A stretch of 64,000 nucleotides of DNA from Patagioenas fasciata (lineage: Eukaryota; Chordata; Aves; Columbiformes; Columbidae): contig NW_027288732.1 of assembly GCF_037038585.1 (NCBI RefSeq), positions 2,852,001 to 2,916,000 on the forward strand. The letters are read 5' to 3'. Under the pieces are notes generated by a model. It worked only from the letters and a program-made list of their open reading frames with translations. It made no database searches and was not told the origin of the DNA. The position numbers and the translations under genes were made by a program. Of the stretch, positions 20,401 through 31,060 are shown piece after piece. The number at the start of each line of letters is the position of its first letter. The stretch's first letter is position 1.

Positions 20401-20970
20401 GGGAACCCAACCCATTAGGCTTCTTGTGGTCTTTTACCTGACAGAAGACAAGTAACCTCACCATGATCTTATAAATCCCAGGACTGCTGCTGTTCTTTCA
20501 GTTTCTCTGACAGACATGACCATGTTCCTGCTGCTGTCCCGTCATGTTCTCAGGTGGGATGGACATGACAACCCATCTCCAAGGCCTCTTCCCGGGTAGG
20601 GCCTGTGGGCACTTAGGGAGAGGCTCTTTCCCAGCCATGTCCCTGCGGCTGGGCTGTCACCTCCAGAGACAGAACTGACCTCACTGCCCCTTCACAGCCA
20701 CACGCTTCTGTCTGGATTATGAGTGTCTGAGACACAACTGACCTCATAATACCATAATCATCCATCACCGTTTGGTCCAGGACCCTATCAGAAAACAGTA
20801 TGATTGTTTTATCAAATTTATCAAATATATTCTCTACTAGTAATTTGAGGGGAAAAATACTCTTCTGAGGAACCGTTGTATTTATGTTGACACCTTTAGA
20901 ACTCCTTTTCTGTCTCTTATTCTTTTTATTTTTCCTCTGCCTATTCTGTCTTCAAAATCCTCTTCAAGGG
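20400..20970. other. Non-coding arm DNA
   Basis: Pairs with about 46,380-46,985. No gene or named repeat recognised. Confidence 0.5.
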
Positions 20971-20971
20971 A

Positions 20972-21480
20972 AAGATTCATTGAATCGCAGAATAACTTGA
21001 GGTTTGAAGAGAGCCCTTGCCTCACTTGTCTCACTGTCCTGCTCCAGGCAGGGTGAACCAGCTGAGGTTGTTCAAGGGTTCAAAGTGCACTCGTCACATC
21101 ATACAGAGGGAGAATAAAGACATTCAGCAGTGTTGGCCCAAGTGCTGGTCCCTGAGGGATTGCACTGGTAACCGGCTACACTGAGGGCTTTGTACCACTG
21201 ATGACATTTGGCTCAATTGTCCAGCCAACCTCCCACCCAGCTTCCAGTTCTCCAGCCCAGAGATCACTGATCTGGCTACGAGGACACCTTGGAACACCAT
21301 GTCTGTGACCTTGCAAAATTCCAGGCATGGAGGCAGGCTGACCAGCCATTAATTCTCCTTCATGCTTTTCTTGCAGAAGGGTTTGACATTTGCTTTTTCC
21401 GAGGGCCTCGGAACCCTTCTGACTGTTTTGTCACTTTTGAGAGCACAATCCAGAATCACAGGCAAGGGTGGCAGAGCAGA
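20972..21480 (-). repeat. CR1-like fragments before OR2
   Basis: A reversed CR1-type tail at 20,972-21,070 (ATTCATTGAATCGCAGAATAACTT) and a diverged CR1 body at 21,110-21,480 shared by all four OR units. Confidence 0.55.
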
Positions 21481-22680
21481 CTGGAGCACTTGCAATGATC
21501 CTGTCCAGGGCAGCTGAGATGAATCTCACTGGGGCAGTGAGGTTTGTTCCTGGAGTCACACACAGAAATGTCAGGTTCTGTCAAACATCCATGTCTGACG
21601 TGGACTCGTGAACTCCTTCTGTACCCAGGGGTGCTCAGAGACAGTGTCTGTCCCTTTTACACACAGAGGTTGTAGTCTCAGTTTCTCTCTGGCCTCCTGT
21701 GGCCACTCCCAAAGGATGGGAGGCACCTCAGCCCTGTGGTGTGTCAGCTGCTCTGCACTCATCTGAGATGTCCCCCATCATGAGGAACGGACACGGGGAT
21801 CACAGCTGGAGGATGCACAACCCGGTGCTGCATTCAGGTGGTTTCCCAAAGGATGTTTCTTCCAGTATGAAGTGACCTCAAGAGCTTGTTTGTGCCACAG
21901 GCCTTCATGGAATCCCCAGGAACAGCTGATGTTGTCTGTCCTCACTTGGGTTCATCACACCTCTCATACATGATGTGCATGCTCACATCTCATCTGTACA
22001 ATGCAAACATGGATTTCTGAACTGCTCATTCAGTGTCCCTCCGTGGAGGGAAGAGCTGTGAGCTGGGGAGAGAGGCCAGGGCTGGAAATGGTGGTTATGA
22101 GGGGCGTGACAATGCCCTGGGTCAGCTTCTGAGGGGTGTCCAGTGCACAGGGGCACAGCGCAGCCCCTGCTCTGCTGGTCCTGCAGGTCTCTGGCAGGAG
22201 GCCTGGCTGTGAGAGGACACTGCTGTGTGCCAGCCCTGCAGACACACACTGTTCAGATGTACAATGGTGTTTGAATCTGTGGTCACATTTGTTGGCATGT
22301 TCTTGAGATAACCTTTAGAAGAAGACCTAAACCTTCTGGCCCTTCCCATAGGAGATCATCTTTCTATCTGGAAAGGCTGTTGTGAGGCCAGCTCTGTGAC
22401 AGCAGTGCCCATTGTGTGTCCCTGCCTGCGCTCACAGCACTGACACACAGCAGGACGGGGACCAAGCTGCCAGAGCACTCAGGCCTTGCACCAACACAAG
22501 GGATGAGAAGGAGAGTGTGGGAGTGGAACCAGAACAGCTCTGGAAGAACAAGCGCTGGTGCTCCCTGGCAGGGCTGCCAGGCTGGACTCATTTCCCCTCC
22601 TCCCATGCACAGGAACTGTCCCTACAGCTCCAAACAGGCCTTGATGAAAGGATCTCATGAAAAAAAGTCACTACAGGGCT
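21480..22680. repeat. OR2 3' flank, conserved OR-unit DNA
   Basis: Paralogous to 5,480-6,690, 44,640-45,770 and 53,720-55,570. No conserved open frame. Confidence 0.65.
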
Positions 22681-22681
22681 C

Positions 22682-22687
22682 TTTATT
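22682..22687 (-). promoter_or_regulatory. Polyadenylation signal of OR2
   Basis: AATAAA on the minus strand in the same context as in the other receptors; a relic of the 3' UTR. Confidence 0.6.
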
Positions 22688-22839
22688 TTCTTTAAATACA
22701 CAAAGGGCACAGTCAGTGGTTATAAGAACAGCAGACAGTGAATTTGAAAGGGGATGACAACATTATCACAATAGAAACACCACCAACAACAAAAAATAGA
22801 GATGACAGGCCAGGCCTAAAATTAGTTACATTAAAACTG

Positions 22840-23618
22840 CTATGCAGAAGGAGATGGGAAATTTGTTGTTTCACAAAATAATCCAGTCATCAGTTTCCAC
22901 AGGGCATCCTTGAGCTCCTGGTTCCTCATGCTGTAAATGACGGGGTTCACTGCTGGAGGCACCACCGAGTACAGAACGGCCATCGTCAGGTCCAGGGATG
23001 GGGAGGAGATGGAGGGGGGCTTCAGGTAGGCAAACATGACAGTGTTGACGTACAGGGAGACTACGGCCAGGTGAGGGAGGCAGGTGGAAAAGGCTTTGTG
23101 CCGTCCCTGCTCAGAGGGTATCCTCAGCACAGCCTTGAAGATCTGCACATAGGACACCACAATGAACACAAAACACCCAAATGCTACTAAAAGACTAACC
23201 ACAATTAGCCCAAGTTCCTTGATGTAGGTGTTGGAGCATGAGAGCTTGAGGATCTGGGGGATTTCACAGAAGAACTGGCCCAGGGCATTGCCCTTGCACA
23301 GTGGCAGTGAAAATGTATTGGCCGTGTGCAGCAGAGCATTGAGAAACCCAGTGGCCCAGGCAGCTGCTGCCATGTGGACACAAGCTCTGCTGCCCAGGAG
23401 GGTCCCGTAGTGCAGGGGTTTGCAGATGGCAACGTAGCGGTCGTAGGACATGATGGTGAGAAGATACAACTCTGCTGAAATGAAAAAGGAAAACAGAAAG
23501 ACTTGGGAAGCACATCCCATATAAGAAATTGCCCTGGTGTCCCAGGGGGAGTTGGACATGGACTTGGGGAGAGTGGTGGAGATGCAGCCCAGGTCAAGGA
23601 GGGCGAGGTTGAGCAGGA
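22840..23618 (-). pseudogene. Olfactory receptor, OR14-like (OR2), 5'-truncated pseudogene
   Basis: The minus strand reads in frame from the TM2 segment (LLNLALLDLG) through TM3 with MSYDRYVAIC, TM6 KAFSTC and TM7 NPVIYSMRN to TAG at 22,840. Homology to OR4 stops at 23,618, matching OR4 position 43,700. Beyond it the sequence is unrelated and an in-frame TGA lies at 23,632-23,634. About 60 N-terminal codons (extracellular tail, TM1 and part of TM2), the start codon and the splice acceptor are missing, while the 5' flank resumes further upstream, so an internal deletion caused the loss. The remaining frame is otherwise undamaged. Before the OR4 frameshift it differs from OR4 by about eight amino acids. 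Confidence 0.92.
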
Positions 23619-23639
23619 GTGTTCTTGGGTGTCAGAAAC

Positions 23640-24600
23640 CCTCAGCATTTCTGCTGCACTCAGGGAGAACAGAGCGAGTCCTGTGAGACCAGAGGATGCC
23701 TGTGGGTCAGTGCAGACACTGCTGAGATCAGCACCTCTGCCTTCATTATGGTGCTTTCAGAGAACACACAGATGCTGTAGGACAGGTTTGCATCCTGGAG
23801 GGAAGCTCACAGCTTGGAACGAAACCGCAAGTAGACAGCCAATACTCCTAATGAAGGCGTTTGATTCAGGGAGCCTCAGCTCATTTGCTTCTTCCACCCA
23901 CAGCTTCTCCCCACAACACCTTGGGGGAGATTCCAGGTAGGCTGAGTGCTGACCCTGGCAGGTGGCAGAGTCCCTGCCCTGGCACAGCCCTGGGGTGCAG
24001 GGACCCTGCTCTGCAGGACAGCCCTGGGCACCCCTGCCTGCACATTTACATTTACACCCCACAGCCATCCTTGGGAGAACACAGCATTCACGTCTTGTCC
24101 CCCTAACAGTGCAGAAGGCAACCCCTGCTCTGCAGCACATCCTCTCCTCTGCATCAGAGAATCTCTGAGAGTTCTACTCACATCTCTCGCAGGCTCTGCA
24201 ATGTGACAGCTTTCTGATGTCCTAACATGATTTGCAGATGCAATGCCCTGCAGCCACAGGCTTCAGATCTGAGAGGATTTAATTTCCAGTGATCTCTCAG
24301 CATCCTCTCACCCAGACTGCATTTCCCTCTCTCTGCCTGGCTCCTGTGCCCTCGGTGCTGCAGGCAGAGCCCTCAGCCCTGCTGTGTTGTGCAGAGGAGC
24401 TGCTCCTGGGCAGAGCTGTCTCTCTGCAGCGCTGCCGGTTGCCATGAGCTCCCTCTGTCCCAGGAGCCCAGCTCAGCCCAGCAGCATAGGAGCAGCCCAT
24501 GATGTCCCTTTCTCTGTCCCCTCTGGGTTCCCTCGTGGTGTTCTTGGGGCTCTAGGGGCACATCCTTTGAAAGAAGCTCAAGTAATCAGTGATGTTAGTT
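23640..24600. repeat. OR2 5' flank, conserved OR-unit DNA
   Basis: Similar to 7,900-9,070, 41,920-43,440 and 56,880-58,910. GCAGAGGAGCTGCTCCTGGGCAGAGCTGTC occurs in the 24,390 region and, reversed, near 42,000. Non-coding. Confidence 0.65.
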
Positions 24601-24679
24601 GTGCCTGCTTTGCAGAAATACTTCTTGCCAGCATTGTATTCTTGCTAGTAAAAAATAAACTGGTATGAGAATCATCTTT

Positions 24680-26614
24680 TCTCATCCATTCATTGAGGTC
24701 ACCCATCAGTCTCCTCTTCTCCAGCTCCAGAGCCCCAGCTCCCTCAGCCTTTCCTCACACGGGAGATGCTCCACTCCCTTCAGCATCTTGGTGGCTGCGC
24801 TGGACTCTCTCCAGCAGTTCCCTGTCCTTCTGGAACTGAGGGGCCACAACTGGACACAATATTCCAGGTGTGGTCTCCCCAGGGCAGAGCAGAGGGGCAG
24901 GAGAATCTCTCTGACCTACTGACCACCCCCTTCTAACCCACCCCAGGTACCATTGGCTTCCCCCCCACAAGGGCCCAGTGCTGGCTCATGGTCACCCTGC
25001 TGGCCCCAGGACTCCCAGATCCCTTTCCCCTACACTGCTCTCCAACAGCTCATTCTCAGCTTACACTGGAACCTGGTGTTGTTCTTGCCCAGATTCAAGA
25101 CTGTACACTTGCCCTTGTTCTAGTTCAGTAAATTTTTCCCTGCCCAACTCTCTAGCCTGTCCAGGTCTCTGACGGCAGCACAGCTTCCAGTGTCAGCCAC
25201 TCCTCCCAGCTTGGTGTCACCAGCAAACTTGCTGACAGTCACTCTATTCCCTCGTGCAAATCATTGATGAATATATTGAATAATATCGGCCCCAGTACTG
25301 ACCCCTGAGGCACTGCACTAGATCCAGGCGTCAACTGGACTCCGCCCCATTGACCACGACTCTCTGGCTTCTTCCCTTCAGCCAGTTCCCAGTCCACCTC
25401 ACTACCCACTCATCCAGATCGCACTCCCTCAGTTTAGCTGTGAGGATGCTGTGGGAGATGGTGTCAAATGCCTTATTCAAGTCAAAGTAGACCACATCCA
25501 CTGCTTTGTCCTCATCTATCCACCTTGTTTTGTCTTCATAAAAGGCTATGAGGTTGGTCAAGCATGACCTCCCCTTGGTGAAGCTATGTTGACTGTCCCT
25601 AATGACCATCTTTTCCCTGATATGCAAAGATGATGGAGAGCAGTCCAGCAATGACCTCAGCCAGCTCGCTCAGCACCCGCGGGTGCATCCCATCCAGACC
25701 CAGGCAAACTCCTCCATTGTCCTGCCTTCCTCTGGGGCCTCAGCGATGCGGGGCTCCTCAGGACAGCCCCCGGCAGAGCAAACAGAGACAAAGAAGCATT
25801 CAATAACTCTGCCTTCTCTGTATCTTCTGTCACCAGGGCACCCACCTCGTTCATCAGTGGGCCTACATTGCCTCTACTGTTAGTTTTATCTGCCACGTAT
25901 TGGAAAAAGCTCTTCCTGTTGTCCTTGACCCCTCTTGCCAGGTTTAATTCTAAGGAGGCCTTAGCTTTCCTAGTTGCCTCCCTACACCCTCTGACAACAG
26001 CCTGATATTCTCCCCAAGTGGCCAGCCCCTCCTTCCATGATCTAGAAACTCTTCTCTTCCACTTGAGCATCCCCAGCATCTCCCTGTTTAACCACGCAGG
26101 TCTCCTGGCTCCCTTCCTTGACTTCCTATGTGTCAGGATGCTCTGATCTTGTGCCCGTTAGAAACAGTTCCTGAACACTAACCAACTATCTTGGCCCCCT
26201 TTACCTTCAAGCAGCCTTGCCCAGGGGATTTCCCCCTGCAATTGCCTGAAAAGGCCAAAGTTTGCCCTGCTGAAGTCCAGGGTTGCAATTCTGCTTGCTG
26301 TCCTTCTCCTACCACAGGAGATCCTGAACTCCACCAACTCATGGTCACTGCAGTCAAGGTAGCCCTCAACCCTTACCGCTTCAACCAGCCCTTCCTTGTT
26401 AGTGAGGATGAGGTCCAGCAGCTCCTCTCCTAGTCGGCTCCTCCACCCTTTGCATCAGGAAGTTCTCGTTAAGGCACTGGAGGATCTTCCTAGACTGTGG
26501 CTGGCTGGCTGAGTAGTCCTTCCAACAAACATCAGGGAAGTTAAAATCCCCCACCACAACCAGGGCCTGTGATTGCGAGGTTGCTCTCAACTGTCTGGTG
26601 GCTTGTATGCCCAT
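24680..26614 (-). mobile_element. CR1 LINE, 5'-truncated and broken
   Basis: The minus strand carries, from high to low coordinate, an endonuclease C-terminal segment (VVVGDFNFPDVCWK), the linker between endonuclease and reverse transcriptase, a reverse-transcriptase segment (FTKGRSCLTNLIAFY, then KAFDTISHSI) and a long 3' UTR. Frameshifts and stops break ORF2. The N-terminal endonuclease and ORF1 are absent. The usual terminal octamer is not visible at the low-coordinate end, so the 3' end may also be lost. It lies between OR2 and the minisatellites. Confidence 0.88.
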
Positions 26615-26615
26615 C

Positions 26616-27390
26616 TGTCACGGTCCATTCAATGATGGACTTGTGATGGTTCTTTTACCTTGATCTCAGAGCACAAAATTAAGGTGACCAAAATGCCAAG
26701 GGCTTATAACTCAATCAAGCAGTGTAACTTTATTAATTTGTCCATAAAGCGGCACACGATAGAGAGAGAGAAAGGAAAAGAAGTCCTGCCGGTCCTCCGT
26801 TGTGGTTCTGGATCCTCTGGTGGGAAGATCTTCAGTGGTGTCCATTCTGGAGTCACCTTTTATGCTTCTTCACCCCCCCTCGCTCCCATTGTTTGAGGCC
26901 AGTCTCCGCCTTGATTTCACAACCCAGGCTCGTACTGAGCAGGCTCGAAAGGTTCACGCTTTCTTTTCCCAACACTTATGTGTCCTGCATTCAGGGGTCC
27001 TTTTCTGGTCCGTTGGGTGACCTCAGGACCCTTGGCAAGCTCCTGGGCATGCTCCTTTTCATTGGCCTTTGTTTGAGGGAGCAGGTGAGGGACATGTGTA
27101 ACTGAGGCTGCAGGTGAGAACACATCTTCTGGACGGCAGCTCTTGTCCCTGGGTTGGAGAGACCCTCATAACAACAGCTTTCAGGAGGCAGGGGCTGGCT
27201 TGGCTGAAGCAGCAGGCAAAGTTCACACAGCAGCCATTGTAAGCAGGAGCCGCCCCATATCAGAGAAAACAGTTCAACACAATGCTTCTCCTTGGGCCTC
27301 TCTCCAAATCATTGTCCAACTGTTCTTTCAGTCAGGGCCTCAGTTCTCTCAGTTCTTGGTGGCAATGGTCAGGCAAATACTGATCCATCT
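26616..27390 (-). mobile_element. Probable solo LTR, ERVL-like
   Basis: Read on the minus strand, the segment has a TATA-like CATAAAAGGTGAC (near 26,860), AATAAAG (near 26,735) and ends ...GGACCGTGACA at 26,616, the end type of bird ERVL LTRs. The outer boundary is uncertain, near 27,350-27,390; no clean target-site duplication was found. It abuts the CR1 at the point where its 5' end is lost, and the first minisatellite starts just beyond. Confidence 0.55.
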
Positions 27391-27409
27391 TCAGACCAAC
27401 TCTTACAAT

Positions 27410-28725
27410 CCCCCAACCCATGGGAGATCCCCCAACCCATTGGAGTTCCCCCAACCCATTGGAGATCCCCCAAACCCAACCATGGGAGATCCCCAAACCC
27501 ATTGGATATCCCCTCAAACCCATTAAAGATTCCCTAAACCCAGCCATGGGAGATCCCCCAAACCCATTGGCCATCCCCCAACCCATTGGAGACCCCCTCA
27601 ACCCAAACATGGGAGATCCCTCAACCCATTGGAGATCCTCCAATCGACTGGAGATCCCCCCCACCCATTGAAGATCCCCCAACCCATTGAAGATCCTACC
27701 AAATCCATTGCAGATCCCCCCACCCGACCATGGGAGATCCCCCAAACCCAAACGTAGGAGATCTCCCAACACATTGGACATCCCCCAACCCATTGGACAT
27801 CCTTTAAACCCATTGGAGACACCCCAAACCATACCATGGGAGATCTCCCAACCCATTGGATATCCCCTCAAACCCATTGGAGATCCCCCCAAACCCACTG
27901 GAGATCCCCCCAAACCAACCATGGGAGATCCCTCAACCCATTGGAGATCCCCCAATCCACTAGAGATGCCCCTCAACTCATTGGTGATCCCCCAACACAA
28001 CCACAGAAGATCCCACCAAACCCCTTGGAGATCACCCAACCCAGCCATGGGAGATCCCCCCAACCCTTTGGAGATCCCCCAACCCAACCCATTGGAGATC
28101 CCACGAAACCCACTGAAGATGCCCCCAATCCCAAACATGGGAGATCCTCCAATCAATTGGACATCCCCCAACACATTGGAGATCCCTTAAACCCATTAAA
28201 GATCCCCCCCAGCCTATTGGCGATCCTCCAACCCAACCATTTGAGATGCCCCAAACCACGGGAGATACCCCAACCCACTGGAGACCCCCACCCAAACCCA
28301 TTAAAGACCCCCCCCAATCCATTGGAGATCCCCCAACCCAACCCATTGGAGATCCCCCCAAACCCATTGGATTTCCCTCAATTCCCTGGAGATCTCTGAA
28401 ACCCACTGGAGATCCCCCAACCCAGTCCATTGGAGATCCCTCCAAATCCATTGGAGATCCCTCAAGCCATTGGAAATCGCCCAACCCAACCATGGGAGAT
28501 CCCTCAACCCATTGGAGATCCCACCAAACCCATTGCAGATCCCCCAACCTAACCCATTGGAGATCCCCAAACCCAGTGGAGATCCCCTCCAACCCATTGG
28601 AGATCCCCCAAACCCATTGGAGATCCCCCAAACCATTGGAGATACCCCCAAACTTATTGGAGATCTGCCAAACCCATTGTAGAATCCCCAATGCATTGGA
28701 GATCTCCCAAACCCATTGGAGATTT
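27410..28725. repeat. Minisatellite A, about 20-21 bp unit
   Basis: Some sixty units on the pattern CCCAACCCATTGGAGATCCC, with variants such as ACCATGGGAGATC. Units of about 21 bases lack stops in several frames, which explains long Pro-rich and Gly-rich frames on both strands. None has a codon pattern or start that persists, so they are not genes. Most units contain ATTGG and GGAGATCCCC. Confidence 0.97.
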
Positions 28726-28734
28726 ACCGAGACC

Positions 28735-30415
28735 CAAGATGATCCATCCCTGGACCTCTTTGGTTGGGTAGACCCAAGATGTCCCATTCCTGTCCCCCAG
28801 GGCCCTGGTCTTGGTGTCCCCAGAGTGTTCAGGAATGGGACATCTTGGATCCAGAGTTGGGACATTATAAGTCTGGGTGGCCCAAAGTGTCCAGGGATGG
28901 GACATTTTAGGTCTTGGTGGCCTAAGGGCCCCAGGGATGGGACATCCTGCCCTGAGTAACGCAAGGGATAAAGGGATGAGAAATTTTGGTTCTCGATGGC
29001 CCAAGGGGCCTGGAGATGGGACAATCTGGCTCCAGGGATGAGATATCGGAGGTCTTGGTGGCCTCACAATGTCCAGAGATGGGACATCCAGGCTCTCGGT
29101 GGCCCAAGTGCTCCAGAGATGGGACATCTCCATTTTGGTGGCCCAAGGTGGCTGGATATAGGACATGCAGTTCTTGGTAGCCAAAAGGGGTCCAGAGACG
29201 GGATTTCTTGGTCTTGGTGGCCAAAGTATCCCCAGAATTGACATGTTTGCCTAGGTGGTCCATGGGTTGGGGAATTTTAGGTCTTGGTGGCCCAAGGGGG
29301 CTGGAGATGTGACATCTTGGGTCCAGAGATGGGACATCCTGGGTCTTGGTGTCCCCAAAGTGTCCAGGGATGGGGCAGCTTAAGTCTTGGTGGTCTAAGG
29401 GATCCAGAGATAGAATATTTTAGGTATCGGTGGCCCAAAGCTTCCAGAGATGGGAAATTGTATATCTTGTTGGCCTAAAGTGTGCAGGGATGGGACATCT
29501 TGACCTGAGTGGCCCAAAGTTTCCAGGGATGGGACACTGGAGGTCTGACATGGGGCAACCTGGCTCACGGTGGCCCTAAGGGTCCAGAGATGGGACATCA
29601 TAGGTCTTGGTGGCCTAAGGGGTCCAGGGATGTCACATCTTGTCCTGGGTGGTCTAAGACATCCAAGGGTTGGCACATTTAAGGTCTTAGTGGCCCGAGA
29701 TGGCTGCAAATGAGACATCTTGGATGCAGAGTTGGGACATTATAAGTCTGGGTGGCCCAAAGTGTCCAGGGATGGCACATTTTAGGTCTTGGTGTTTAAG
29801 GGGTCCAGAGATGGCACATCCTGGGTCTTGGTGACCTCATGGGATCCAGGGACGGGACATCTTGACCTCGGTAGCCCAAGGGGGCTGGAGATGGGACATC
29901 TTGGGTGCGGGGATGGGACATCCTGCATCTTGGTGACCCAAAGTGTCCATGGATGGGACATCCTGGGTCTTGGTGGCTTCACACAGTCCAGGGATGGGAC
30001 ACTTTGGCCTGGATCGCCCAAAGTCTCCAGGCATGAGAAATCTTCGATGCAAGGATGGGACAACTTAGGACTTGGTGTCCCCAAAGTTTCCAAGGATGGG
30101 TCAACCTGGGTCTTGGTGGCTTCATGGGGTCCTTCTGGGCCAAGGTGGCCTGAAGTGTCTATGGATGGGACATCTTGGATCCAGGGATGGGACATTTTAG
30201 GTCTTAGTGGCACAAAGTCTCCAGAGATGGGATATCTGGGGTCTGGCATGGGACATTCTGGTTCTTGGTGGCCCAAGGGGTCCAGGGATGGGACATTTAA
30301 GGTCTTGGTGCCCTAATGGGTCCGAGGACAGGAAATTTTACCCTGAATGGCCCAAGGTATCCAGGGATGGGAAGTTTTGGCTCTTAGTGGCCTCACAGTT
30401 TCCAGGGATGGGACA
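28735..30415. repeat. Minisatellite B, about 38-42 bp unit
   Basis: Roughly forty units on the pattern GGTCTTGGTGGCCCAAG then GTCCAGGGATGGGACATCTT, with length variation. The first two or so units (28,735-28,800) are inverted relative to all the rest. The switch occurs at a perfect 12-base palindrome, CCAGGGCCCTGG (28,797-28,808). Open frames across it are by-products of the repeat. Confidence 0.95.
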
Positions 30416-30423
30416 CAGTGGCA

Positions 30424-31060
30424 GCGAGAGTGGCCACATCTCCTCTGTCACCGGGACCAGGCCAGGGTGGGGTGACCACCTCCCTGCCCCGTATTTAAAG
30501 GGGTGCCTGGGTGGGACCCTTTGTGACATCACCAGTGACATCACAATGCCCCACTGTGGCAGTTGTGCATCCCCCTGAGATCCAGAGCCTTCAATAGGGC
30601 AGTCGATGGCTCCTTAGCACCTTTTCTGCCCCACTGTGCCTGTCCCCATGTGCACACCAGGGTGGGACCAAGGCACTGACAGTCACATCCTCCCCCACCC
30701 TGGGCAGGGTGACTTCACCTCCACCAGCTTCATACAGGGAATTAACAATTCACTAATTAAAACTTACAGAACTAACACTTAAAGACTTAAAGAGCTAACA
30801 GAGAGTTAACCCTTAACTTTTATGAATATGTATAGGTGTTCCTAGAACTTTCAGGAATATGTAACACTTTACTGCATTTAACCAAGCTCACAGCTACTGG
30901 AGATACACACAGGTATTAGGTGAAATGATTCCCCATGTGTCTGACATCGTAAATAAGTAAAATATACACCTTCCTTAAAACCTCAAGGGTTGTAAGGTCA
31001 TTCCACACCTCAGTATCAGAGCCACCTCCACATGGCCCTCACCACCTGTAACCAGTGTCT
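30424..31060. other. Non-coding, with promoter-like stretch at 30.48-30.56 kb
   Basis: Directly after minisatellite B, a GC-rich stretch holds TATTTAAA (30,492-30,499) and two close TGACATCAC motifs (30,521-30,529 and 30,535-30,543) resembling CRE half sites. No gene follows. The remainder is AT-rich (30,740-31,000) with nothing identifiable. Confidence 0.4.

Larger units (their letters stand above)
14700..24570 (+). repeat. Large inverted duplication, left arm
   Basis: This arm reads in the opposite orientation at about 41,920-52,640. The mirror sum stays near 67,200-67,320 along the arm: 15,000 pairs with 52,240, 17,500 with 49,790, 18,008 with 49,286 and the OR stop codons 22,840 with 44,479. 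It holds OR2, CR1 fragments and a solo LTR (18,749-19,252) absent from the other arm. Near 23,618-24,570 the match is interrupted by the OR2 deletion but resumes in the 5' flank. Confidence 0.85.

Noticed and set aside
27332..30316. Long open frames on both strands across the minisatellites
   Set aside because: They come from stop-free repeat units of about 21 and 40 bases and exist in several overlapping frames; no conserved start, domain or frame preference.
27410..30415. CRISPR-like array
   Set aside because: The units are contiguous tandem repeats without spacers, and the window is a bird genome.
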